A stretch of 64,000 nt of DNA. Source: CALBZG01 sp964486295 (GTDB lineage: Bacteria > Bacillota > Clostridia > Peptostreptococcales > Anaerovoracaceae). Below, one piece after another: positions 1 to 7,562 of the stretch. The stretch lies in assembly GCA_964486295.1 (NCBI GenBank), contig CAZAMF010000004.1:1-64000 (forward strand). The letters run 5' to 3'. Below the pieces are notes generated by a model. It had not been told where the DNA came from and searched no databases. It saw nothing but the letters and a program-made list of their open reading frames with translations. Numbering within the stretch: position 1 is the first letter of the stretch; each line of letters begins with the position of its first letter. The translations under genes and the position numbers were made by a program.

Positions 1-2
1 AC

Positions 3-98
3 GTAATCCGTTTCCTCTGCCCGCTTTGCGTAACAGACGCACAGCTGGAAGCAGGGTTTGCCATCTACGAAGCGGCTCTTATCAAATGCATGAAATAG
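3..98 (+). CDS. 3' end of a probable class III aminotransferase (partial)
   Basis: This is an open frame of 31 codons that runs in from the left edge and stops at TAG 96-98. Its translation, VIRFLCPLCVTDAQLEAGF and on, matches the typical C-terminal end of class III PLP aminotransferases such as 4-aminobutyrate aminotransferase, where a hydrophobic 'IR-PL-IT-E/DQL-G' strand and helix close the small domain. Only the tail is visible, so substrate and active site cannot be judged. Its position just upstream of two amino acid permeases fits a catabolic or amine transaminase. The family call rests on motif resemblance only. Confidence 0.5.
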   Translation, partial: VIRFLCPLCVTDAQLEAGFAIYEAALIKCMK

Positions 99-143
99 GG
101 GTTTTTAAAATACTAGTTTAGATTTTGTACTTCACTCAGTAAA

Positions 144-181
144 CCGGAAATAAATTTCCTAAATCGGAAATTTATTTCCGG
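144..181. promoter_or_regulatory. Nested tandem palindromes, candidate operator
   Basis: Two 14-bp palindromes of the form GGAAAT-N2-ATTTCC lie at 146-159 and 166-179. Their centres are exactly 20 bp apart, about two helical turns. The whole 38 bp is itself a perfect inverted repeat with 16-bp arms (144-159 and 166-181) and a 6-nt centre. No T-run follows, so it does not look like an intrinsic terminator. It lies 104-141 bp before the ATG of the first permease. The spacing suits cooperative binding of two dimers, for example the NtrC-type regulator encoded downstream. That binding is inference. Confidence 0.6.
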
Positions 182-284
182 ATCAATTCATCAATTCAAA
201 GGGAAAAAGGGATTAGGGGCAGGACTTTTATATATTGTATTCATCATGTAAAAAATTTTTTTACTAGTTTAAAGGAGAATTAAA

Positions 285-1760
285 ATGAGCGAAGATAAAG
301 TTGTTCGGTCAGAACTTGTAAGAGGTCTGAAATTCCAAGATGTACTGGCTTTAGGATTCGGCGCCATAATCGGCTGGGGCTGGATCATGCTGGGCGGCAA
401 GTGGGTCGCTGACGGCGGTGTGTTAGGAGCTTTACTGGCATTTGCATTCGGTACTGTAATGTGCATCTGCGTAGGACTTGTTTATTCGGAACTGACTCCA
501 ATGCTTCCTTGTACAGGCAGCGGTTTGGTTTATGCTTACAGAGGGTTGGGTTATAACGCATCATTTGTTTGCGGTTGGTTCATCTGTCTAGCATATCTGG
601 GTGTTGCATGCTGGGAAGGCCCTGCTTTCTCGATGGCAATATCCTATATTTTTGAAATTCCACTCGCAGGTTATATTTGGACAGTCGGCGGTTATGACGT
701 TTATGCCACCTGGCTCATATTCGGTTCTATCGGCGCTTTCGGAATCGGAGTGATCAACTACAAGGGAACCAAAGGCGGTGCCATATTCCAGACACTCGCT
801 ACACTTTTACTGGTTGTAGGGGGAACTATTTTCGTCATCCTTGCGCTTGTTAAAGGCGAAACAGAAAACCTGGTTCCGGTATTTACAAACGGAAAAGGCG
901 TTCTGGCTGTATTATTGGTCGTTCCTGCAATGTTTGTCGGATTTGACGTTATCCCACAGGCAGCAGAAGAAATGGACATTCCGGTAAACAAAATCGGAAA
1001 ACTGGTTATTCTTTCAATTTTAATGGCAGCAGCCTGGTATATGCTGATCATCATCGGTGTTGCATTCTCAGCCCCTGCTGAAGTTAGAGACGCCGCGACC
1101 ATCGGAGTAGCAGATTCATTTGCTTATGCATTCGGCGGCAGCGCGATTGCAGGAAAATTCATGATCGTAGTTGGTATGTTGGGAATTTTGACAAGTTGGA
1201 ACGGATTCTTCATGGGTACCATCAGAGTACTGTTTGCCATGAGCCGTGCAGGCATGATCCCTAAAGTTTTCGCGAAGATCCATCCTAAGTACGGTACACC
1301 TTCAGCAGCAACCGTTCTTGTAACAGCGCTTTGCATGTTCACTCCTTTCCTGGGCAGAACAGCTTTGGTATGGTTTGTAGACGCATCCTCTTTCGCAACG
1401 ATGGTCTTCTACTTCCTGGTTGTAACCGCGTTCATTCAATTAAGAAAAAAGGAACCGAATCTGGAGAGACCTTTCAAATTAAAGCACTGGCGTCTTATCG
1501 GAGCAGGAGCATTCTTCACTTGCTTGTTCTTCCTCTATCTGTTCCAGCCTTTGGGACCTGCAGGCCTCATTCTTCCTGAATGGGTCGTAGTCGGCGGATG
1601 GTGTTTGTTTGGGTTGATCCTTTACGTTATGCAGCGTTCAAAATATGGTGTCAGATCAAAAGAAGAACTGGATTTCCTGATGTTTGGTCCGAAGTATACC
1701 AGATATCCGGTTCCTAAAAATGCAGAAGAACTTACAGTTGATCTGGACATGGCAGGTTAA
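285..1760 (+). CDS. APC superfamily amino acid permease
   Basis: This 491-residue polytopic membrane protein has about 12 hydrophobic segments. It belongs to the amino acid-polyamine-organocation (APC) family of secondary transporters. The first segment carries a glycine-rich LGFGAIIGWGW motif near residues 23-33, where APC proteins unwind TM1 to bind the substrate's amino and carboxyl groups. A conserved VGFDVIPQAAEEM stretch lies mid-protein. The start is ATG 285, preceded by AAAGGAG. It is close in sequence to the next gene, so the pair look like an old tandem duplication. The substrate is unknown; a neighbouring aminotransferase tail suggests an amino acid or amine. Upstream lies a tandem palindrome that may control it. 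Confidence 0.85.
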   Translation: MSEDKVVRSELVRGLKFQDVLALGFGAIIGWGWIMLGGKWVADGGVLGALLAFAFGTVMCICVGLVYSELTPMLPCTGSGLVYAYRGLGYNASFVCGWFICLAYLGVACWEGPAFSMAISYIFEIPLAGYIWTVGGYDVYATWLIFGSIGAFGIGVINYKGTKGGAIFQTLATLLLVVGGTIFVILALVKGETENLVPVFTNGKGVLAVLLVVPAMFVGFDVIPQAAEEMDIPVNKIGKLVILSILMAAAWYMLIIIGVAFSAPAEVRDAATIGVADSFAYAFGGSAIAGKFMIVVGMLGILTSWNGFFMGTIRVLFAMSRAGMIPKVFAKIHPKYGTPSAATVLVTALCMFTPFLGRTALVWFVDASSFATMVFYFLVVTAFIQLRKKEPNLERPFKLKHWRLIGAGAFFTCLFFLYLFQPLGPAGLILPEWVVVGGWCLFGLILYVMQRSKYGVRSKEELDFLMFGPKYTRYPVPKNAEELTVDLDMAG

Positions 1761-1803
1761 CATAAAATAAAGTTTAAGATTTATTTAAATTTATTGTATA
1801 ATG

Positions 1804-1841
1804 ATGGGGTGACGATTTCGGATCGTTATCCCATTGTTTTT
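1804..1841 (+). terminator. Intrinsic terminator between the two permeases
   Basis: The arms at 1804-1816 and 1822-1834 form a 13-bp stem with two G-U pairs and a TTCGG loop, followed by TGTTTTTA. A TATAAT at 1797-1802 touches its 5' edge, so a promoter may start inside the hairpin. The structure would reduce read-through from the first permease into the second. Confidence 0.7.
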
Positions 1842-1857
1842 ATATCAGGAGAAATGT

Positions 1858-3312
1858 TTGAAGAATATAGAGCAGAATACAAATATTAATGAAAATAAAA
1901 ATTCTCTGTCCAGGGCCCTGGGTCGCACGGACATACTGGCTCTCGGTTTTGGTACCATGGTTGGCTGGAGCTGGGTAATGGTCATGACCACCTGGATTAC
2001 AGAAGCCGGCTTTTTAGGCGCCATCCTTGCTTTTCTGACCGGCTCATTCGTTATTTTTATTATCGGCATAACCTATGGGGAACTGACAGCTGCATTGCCG
2101 CTGGCCGGAGGGGAAATCGTTTATGTTTACAGAGCTTTGGGCTACCGTATGGCATTGGTTGTCGGCTGGATCATGTCTTTCGCTTATATAGCCGTAGCAG
2201 CGTGGGAAAGTATCGCTACCGCTACAGCACTGGATTATCTGCTTCCGTTGCCTTACCTATTTCATTTATGGGATATTGCGGGATATTCCGTATATCTGTC
2301 ATGGGCATCTATAGGGATCGTCGGAGCCATTATTATGATATTACTCAATCTTTTTGCCACAAGGCCGGCTATGATTTTTCAGGTCATGGCAACGGCTGGG
2401 TTTTTAATCGTGGGTTTTATCATTCTTTTTGGAGGAATTACTTTTGGTTCAACTGAAAATATCGGCCCTTTATTTACATCGGTAGACGGATTTGCCTATG
2501 TGATCCTGATGGTTCCATCTATGCTAATCGGATTTGATGTAATTCCCCAATCTGCAGAAGAAATGAATGTTCCGCTGAAAGCGGTGGGTCGAATGATCAT
2601 CGCTTGTATTATCATGGCGGTGGTCTGGTATATTGCAATTATAATTGGTGTTTCCTTTGCGGCTCCTCCGGAAGTAAGAGTCTCCGGATTGACCCCTGCG
2701 GCCGATGTTATGAGCTACGCGTTCGGCGATACTACATTTGGCAGAATCGTGGTATTGGGAGGCATTTTAGGCATTTTGACATGTTGGAACGGCTTTTTTA
2801 TGGGATCAACAAGACTGATTTTTGCCATGGGAAGAGCAAAAATGCTTCCATCTATATTCGGTCAGCTGCACAAGAAATACAAGACACCATGGGCGGCTAC
2901 ACTGCTGGTTGGCGGTGTTTGCATTATTTCACCATTACTTGGAGAAAGCGCATTTTTATGGTTTTTCAACGCCAGCGCATTTTGTACGCTTCTCACTTAT
3001 TTTATGGTAGCCCTGGCCTTTCTCATCCTAAGAATAAAAGAACCTGAACTCAACCGGCCGTTTAAAGTGCGTGGCGGAAAATATATCGGATTTGCCGCAG
3101 TAATCTTATCGGCATTATATTTTTTGCTGATTGTTTATAACACAATACGAAAATCATTCATGACGGAAGAATTGCTGATCATAGCCATCTGGTTATTGAT
3201 TGGTGTTTTGTTCATTTTCATAGCAAGATTCCAATATGGAGAGCAAAGCAGACGCGAGAAAGAATTATTGATTTTTGGTGAAGAATTTGCCCGGAGGGAA
3301 TTCTTGAGATGA
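1858..3312 (+). CDS. APC superfamily amino acid permease (second copy)
   Basis: This 484-residue polytopic permease is clearly paralogous to the gene before it. It shares the TM1 motif (LGFGTMVGWSW, near residues 29-39), the IGFDVIPQSAEEMNVP segment and the hydrophobic profile. The frame is open from TTG 1834, but that codon lies in the terminator stem. AGGAGA at 1847-1852 points to TTG 1858 as the true start, so I use that. The 3' end overlaps the sensor kinase start by 4 bp (ATGA), so permease and kinase are translationally coupled. This suggests that the second permease belongs to the sensory unit, perhaps as co-sensor, while the first is a regulated target. Substrate unknown. Confidence 0.83.
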   Translation: MKNIEQNTNINENKNSLSRALGRTDILALGFGTMVGWSWVMVMTTWITEAGFLGAILAFLTGSFVIFIIGITYGELTAALPLAGGEIVYVYRALGYRMALVVGWIMSFAYIAVAAWESIATATALDYLLPLPYLFHLWDIAGYSVYLSWASIGIVGAIIMILLNLFATRPAMIFQVMATAGFLIVGFIILFGGITFGSTENIGPLFTSVDGFAYVILMVPSMLIGFDVIPQSAEEMNVPLKAVGRMIIACIIMAVVWYIAIIIGVSFAAPPEVRVSGLTPAADVMSYAFGDTTFGRIVVLGGILGILTCWNGFFMGSTRLIFAMGRAKMLPSIFGQLHKKYKTPWAATLLVGGVCIISPLLGESAFLWFFNASAFCTLLTYFMVALAFLILRIKEPELNRPFKVRGGKYIGFAAVILSALYFLLIVYNTIRKSFMTEELLIIAIWLLIGVLFIFIARFQYGEQSRREKELLIFGEEFARREFLR

Positions 3313-5342
3313 AGAAAGATGTCATTATCATAACTGTAATCATCATGCTGATCGGTGCCATGGCCACCTTTTCGTTTATCGATAATTCTCTGAATATAAC
3401 AGAGCGGAAAGAAGGCCGGATATTATTGAGTCAGCAGCAAATCGAACTGATGCGAAACCTGGAATATATCAATGTCGGTTTCAGCGATGATTTAAAGTAT
3501 CTGACCCGTTACAATGAAGCCACCGGCACTTATGATGGATTTTTATATGATTACATGGCTGATATATGGGGCTCAATAGGCAAGAAAATCAATCTTGTTT
3601 ATGTGCCGCAGACTGAGGGCAAAGAGGGATGGACAAATCTTAGTCAGAACGAAGAAATTCAATGCATGGCAGTTTTAGTAACAGACAATCTAAGGGACAA
3701 TGTAAGCCGGATCAGTCTCACAAAGCCGATATTTCAGGTCAACGGCTCGATGTTCATCACGACTGCAAAATCCAATGAAGAACTGGCTGCACAAGATGAA
3801 ATCAGAGCAATCAGCGTAGCAGGAGAGTTGACGGATAAAACAAAGAAAAATCTGACTTACGAGGGTATCAAGGTTAATTGTATTGAAGTCTCCAGCATTG
3901 AAAAAGCGGTTCAAATGGCTTTGGAAATCAATGCCGACTGTATCATAGGAAATGAAACAGCCATAACCGATGAACTTCTGAAATATTCTGCATTTGACCT
4001 TTACACGAATCTTGGCGTTTCAGTTTATGAACGTAATGTTTGCATTGCGGTAGATAAATCAGCTAAGGTGTTTTACGACAGTATCAATAACATTGTGAAC
4101 AATACCGATTTGAATTTTATCCTGAAACAACTGCAGGGTAAATGGTATGGGCTGCCATATTCATTTGTGAAAGAAGATATTTTCAAAGAGACTTCGCTGA
4201 TTTTAATCATCATGATCGCGTCGGTTTTGTGCGCATTGTTCATTTATTATCAGTCAAACAAAAATTTATATGATGAATTAAGTGTCAGGATGGAGCAGCT
4301 GGTTGCCAGCCAGAAGGAAATGGATACAACATTTAACGGGGTATCATATTACATGGCGGAGTTGGATGAAAATGGTCATATATTAGCGATCAATAAAGCT
4401 TTTCTCCGCTTTCTGGGAACTGCAAAAAATGAAATGATCGGAAAAAGCATCACTTCCATCGATACGTTTACAGCTGAAACCACTGAGACATTAAGAAACG
4501 CCATTGAGTCTTCGGTCAGAGAAAACACCGGGCAAAATATCGAGGTTTCAATTAAAAGAAGGATCATGGAAATCAATACCTATCCCATTGAAAACCAGAA
4601 AGGAAAGACTCAAAAAATTCTGTTCATGGCCAGCGATGTAACCGGTTTAAGAGCAGCGGAAAGACAAATGCTTCAGGATAATAAAATGATCGCCGTAGGG
4701 CAACTGGCAGCAGGCGTCGCCCATGAGATCAGAAATCCGCTTGGCATCATCCGGAATTACTGTTATGTAATCAAACATATGGAACCTTTTGATAAAGAAA
4801 AAATCATGAAAGTCGTTCAGATCATTGAAAAATGTTTGGACAGTTCAGGAAAAATTATTGACAACTTATTGAACTTTTCAAGAATATCCAACAGTGAAAA
4901 AGAAGAAATATACATAAAAGAACATATCGATTCAATGATCATGCTGAACGAAATCAAAATAAAAGACAATCAGAAAGCGGTCAATGTAACGTGCGAAAAG
5001 GATTTTAAGGTGAATGTCTGTATTGAATCATTAGATATGATATTGATCAATTTAATATCCAACGCAATAGATGCCAGCGCAAAAAATGATATAATAGAAA
5101 TACGGATTTCAAAAGGTGATACAGATTTTTCCTTGTCAGTCAGCGATAGCGGGGTCGGAATTGAACCTGAATTTATCAATGATGTATTCAATCCATTTTT
5201 TACAACAAAGGAAAAACGGGAAGGGAACGGGCTCGGCCTTTATATTGTTTACAATGAAGTCCAGAAAATGAACGGTAAAATTAATCTAGAAAGCGAACCA
5301 GGTGTCGGAACGACGTTTACAGTGACGTTACCGTTAGAATAA
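3309..5342 (+). CDS. Sensor histidine kinase with extracellular solute-binding-like domain
   Basis: This is a 677-residue membrane kinase. Residues 4-25 form the first TM. About 50-290 resemble a bacterial family 3 solute-binding protein (VGFSDDL start, 'GFLYDYMADI' segment). A second TM lies near 297-318, then a PAS domain (about 340-450), a HisKA domain with the phospho-acceptor His-472 in GVAHEIRNPL, and a HATPase_c domain with N box LISNAIDAS, G1 DSGVGI and G2 GNGLGLYIV. The kinase would bind a small ligand outside the cell, probably an amino acid or amine, and phosphorylate the next gene's product. It overlaps the permease by 4 bp and lies 29 bp before the response regulator. Confidence 0.9.
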   Translation: MKKDVIIITVIIMLIGAMATFSFIDNSLNITERKEGRILLSQQQIELMRNLEYINVGFSDDLKYLTRYNEATGTYDGFLYDYMADIWGSIGKKINLVYVPQTEGKEGWTNLSQNEEIQCMAVLVTDNLRDNVSRISLTKPIFQVNGSMFITTAKSNEELAAQDEIRAISVAGELTDKTKKNLTYEGIKVNCIEVSSIEKAVQMALEINADCIIGNETAITDELLKYSAFDLYTNLGVSVYERNVCIAVDKSAKVFYDSINNIVNNTDLNFILKQLQGKWYGLPYSFVKEDIFKETSLILIIMIASVLCALFIYYQSNKNLYDELSVRMEQLVASQKEMDTTFNGVSYYMAELDENGHILAINKAFLRFLGTAKNEMIGKSITSIDTFTAETTETLRNAIESSVRENTGQNIEVSIKRRIMEINTYPIENQKGKTQKILFMASDVTGLRAAERQMLQDNKMIAVGQLAAGVAHEIRNPLGIIRNYCYVIKHMEPFDKEKIMKVVQIIEKCLDSSGKIIDNLLNFSRISNSEKEEIYIKEHIDSMIMLNEIKIKDNQKAVNVTCEKDFKVNVCIESLDMILINLISNAIDASAKNDIIEIRISKGDTDFSLSVSDSGVGIEPEFINDVFNPFFTTKEKREGNGLGLYIVYNEVQKMNGKINLESEPGVGTTFTVTLPLE

Positions 5343-5371
5343 ATCAAGCGAAATCAGAAAGGATTTGGAAA

Positions 5372-6754
5372 TTGGCCAGCGCAATATTCAATATTTTGGT
5401 TGTGGATGACGAACAGGATTATTGTGATGTTTTAAAAATGATATTGACATCAAAAGGATATCATATCATGACATGCAATAGTGGAAAAGAGGCACTGGAA
5501 TGGCTGTCTAAGCAGGATTTTGACCTGGTTTTGACAGATTTAATGATGCCGGGGATGAACGGCGATGTGCTGATGCAGAATATCAAAAGCAAAGGCATCC
5601 CGTCTGAAGTCATTATTATGACAGCGTACGGGACCATCGAAAAAGCCGTTCAGGCTATGAAAGACGGCGCCTACACTTATATTACGAAGGGTACGGATCC
5701 TGAAGAACTGTTGATGGAAATTGAGAGGCTTTCGGAAGCGAAAAGGCTAAGATTGGACAATTCCATGCTAAGAGATAAAATCAGCAGCAAGGGGTATATG
5801 CTGGAAAGCAAAAGCCCTAAGTTCAGGCAGGTCCTTGCATTGGCAGAACGGGCGGCAAAAAGCGAAGCCAGCATTTTGATCCTGGGAGAATCCGGCACCG
5901 GCAAGGAAGTCCTTGCCTCCCATATACATGATCAGAGCAATCGGTGCGATAAGAATTTTCTGGAGCTCAACTGCCAAGCGCTATCGGAATCGATTTTGGA
6001 ATCTGAGCTTTTTGGCCACGAAAAAGGCTCTTTCACGGGGGCAGCGCAGAAGAGAATCGGTTTGTTCGAGGCCTCTAATCATGGGACCCTGTTTCTTGAT
6101 GAAATTGGTGGGATATCAATGAACCTTCAGGGAAAACTGTTGAAAGCAATAGAGAACAAGCAAATATACCGACTGGGCAGCAACGTCCCTATCGATGTAG
6201 ATTTTCGCCTGATTACAGCAACAAACCGAAATCTATACAAAGACATGCAGGAAGAACATTTCAGAAGCGATCTTTTCTATCGGATCAGCACCATTGTACT
6301 GGAACTTCCTCCATTAAGCCAGAGAAAAGAAGATATCCCGCTGTTTATAAGCTATTTTCTCAAAAAATTTGAAAGCGAAACAAATAAAAAAATTGTCAAC
6401 ATCGCAGAAAGCGTCAATGAATTTTTGAACAATTATTCTTATCCGGGGAACATCAGAGAACTCAAGAATATCATTGAAAGGCTGGTGGTTCTTTCCGACA
6501 ACGGGCGTATAACAGAAGAATGTCTGCCGCCTGATATCGTCAATGCAGCATCGAAAGCCGAAGCGGCTTTGAATGATGAAGAAGGAATCATTGCTCAGGA
6601 CATTTCTTTGAAAGAACTGAGAAGCGATATCGAAAAGAAATATATCGTCAATCTGATGCAAAAATACCCGAACAATCTGGATAAAGTTGCCGGCGTTCTA
6701 GGCATTACCAGAAGACAGTTGTTCAATAAGCTGGTTGAATATGGATTGAAATAA
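5372..6754 (+). CDS. NtrC-family sigma-54-dependent response regulator
   Basis: This 460-residue regulator has three domains. The receiver (about 1-120) has acidic VVDDEQ and phospho-acceptor Asp-56 in LTDLMMPG. The AAA+ domain (about 145-380) has Walker A GESGTGKE, Walker B TLFLDEIG and a GSFTGA loop, a Ser variant of the sigma-54-contacting GAFTGA. The Fis-type helix-turn-helix lies at the C-terminus (LGITRRQLFNKL). The start is TTG 5372 after AAAGGA. It would use the kinase's phosphate to activate a sigma-54 promoter. I found no convincing -24/-12 element in front of the permeases, so its target may lie upstream, outside the window, or be too degenerate to see. Confidence 0.92.
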   Translation: MASAIFNILVVDDEQDYCDVLKMILTSKGYHIMTCNSGKEALEWLSKQDFDLVLTDLMMPGMNGDVLMQNIKSKGIPSEVIIMTAYGTIEKAVQAMKDGAYTYITKGTDPEELLMEIERLSEAKRLRLDNSMLRDKISSKGYMLESKSPKFRQVLALAERAAKSEASILILGESGTGKEVLASHIHDQSNRCDKNFLELNCQALSESILESELFGHEKGSFTGAAQKRIGLFEASNHGTLFLDEIGGISMNLQGKLLKAIENKQIYRLGSNVPIDVDFRLITATNRNLYKDMQEEHFRSDLFYRISTIVLELPPLSQRKEDIPLFISYFLKKFESETNKKIVNIAESVNEFLNNYSYPGNIRELKNIIERLVVLSDNGRITEECLPPDIVNAASKAEAALNDEEGIIAQDISLKELRSDIEKKYIVNLMQKYPNNLDKVAGVLGITRRQLFNKLVEYGLK

Positions 6755-6762
6755 AAAAGTGC

Positions 6763-6791
6763 TTGTATTTCTTTCGTTTCTTTGTTATAAT
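6763..6791 (+). promoter_or_regulatory. Sigma-A promoter for rpmB
   Basis: TTGTAT (6763-6768) and TATAAT (6786-6791) are separated by 17 bp, just after the response regulator stop and 90 bp before rpmB. Confidence 0.7.
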
Positions 6792-6881
6792 ATCGCTTGT
6801 TCGACAGCTGTTTAGTTCATTGAACATCATGAATATTAGTAATAAAGCGATAGCTCAGGATATAAAAAGGAGGTGCGGTAA

Positions 6882-7073
6882 ATGTCAAGAAAATGTGAAA
6901 TTTGCGGAAAGGGTCAGGTTTCCGGAAATAATGTTTCCCATTCCAACAGACACACAAGAAGAAAATGGAATGCCAACATTCAGACTGTAAAAGTTGATGA
7001 AAACGGATCAGTCAGAAATGCAAATGTTTGCACAAGATGTCTTCGTTCCGGTAAAGTAAACCGCGCTATATAA
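6882..7073 (+). CDS. rpmB: Ribosomal protein L28
   Basis: This 63-residue protein is full length for bacterial L28, a component of the large ribosomal subunit. It starts with MSRKCEICGKG and has a second cysteine pair (VCTRC) near residues 50-53. Together these make the four-cysteine, zinc-binding form (C+). The start ATG 6882 follows AAAGGAGGTGCGGTAA. It is a single-gene unit with its own promoter and a terminator at 7089. The four-cysteine form usually matters in cells that also carry zinc-free paralogues, but no second copy is in this window. Confidence 0.97.
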   Translation: MSRKCEICGKGQVSGNNVSHSNRHTRRKWNANIQTVKVDENGSVRNANVCTRCLRSGKVNRAI

Positions 7074-7088
7074 GATAGAAAACCGAAA

Positions 7089-7110
7089 AACCTGCCATGC
7101 AGGTTTTTTT
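7089..7110 (+). terminator. Terminator after rpmB
   Basis: The stem is AACCTGC/GCAGGTT (7089-7095 and 7099-7105) with a 3-nt loop and a seven-T run. Confidence 0.9.
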
Positions 7111-7116
7111 ATTTTA

Positions 7117-7125
7117 TGCTATAAT
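7117..7125 (+). promoter_or_regulatory. Extended -10 promoter for the Asp23-recG unit
   Basis: TGCTATAAT is an extended -10 element. It lies directly after the rpmB terminator and 36 bp before the next start. No good -35 is visible; the terminator occupies that place. Confidence 0.55.
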
Positions 7126-7161
7126 ATTCCTAATCAAAATTCCGGGAGGATGTGCGGGGAG

Positions 7162-7554
7162 ATGTTTTACAAAGCAGAGACAGAATATGGAACAATTTCC
7201 ATCACAAAAGCGGTAATAGGAAAAATTATAACGGAAGCGGTGGACCGTTTGGCCGGTAAAGTTTATATCTGCAACCAAAAGGGCAAAATTATCAACAATT
7301 TGTTTTCTCGACTTGGCTATTTTGATGATGCCAGCAATATTGAGATCAATGCGGGGCCGTCCGGGCTGGACATCAGGTTGTACATCGTGATACGGTTCGG
7401 AACCAGTATCACCAAGGTCACCAATCAGCTGATTGACGAAATTGAAACCAATATCAAAGAATTTACCTCGATTGAACTGAACAGCATTTCTGTAGTGGTG
7501 GCCGGAACCATGGCAAGGCAGATTAAAAAACGATACATTGAAGTTAAAAGGTAA
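7162..7554 (+). CDS. Asp23/Gls24 (DUF322) family protein
   Basis: This 130-residue protein is of the Asp23/Gls24 family, small cytosolic or membrane-associated proteins linked to envelope homeostasis in Gram-positives. The family hallmark is the N-terminal 'YGTISITKAVIGKII' segment, followed by a compact alpha/beta core. The frame opens at ATG 7150, but that codon abuts GGGAGG with no spacer. ATG 7162, 12 nt after GGGAGG, gives MFYKAETEYG and is the better start. It is only 8 bp upstream of recG and probably co-transcribed. In Clostridia an Asp23 gene is often found after rpmB. A second family member lies at the right edge of the window. Confidence 0.82.
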   Translation: MFYKAETEYGTISITKAVIGKIITEAVDRLAGKVYICNQKGKIINNLFSRLGYFDDASNIEINAGPSGLDIRLYIVIRFGTSITKVTNQLIDEIETNIKEFTSIELNSISVVVAGTMARQIKKRYIEVKR

Positions 7555-7562
7555 GATGGACT

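Noticed and set aside
216..232. Possible sigma-54 -24/-12 promoter (GGGCAGGACTTTTATA) before the first permease
   Set aside because: The -24 half is similar to TGGCACG, but the near-invariant GC of the -12 element is AT here.
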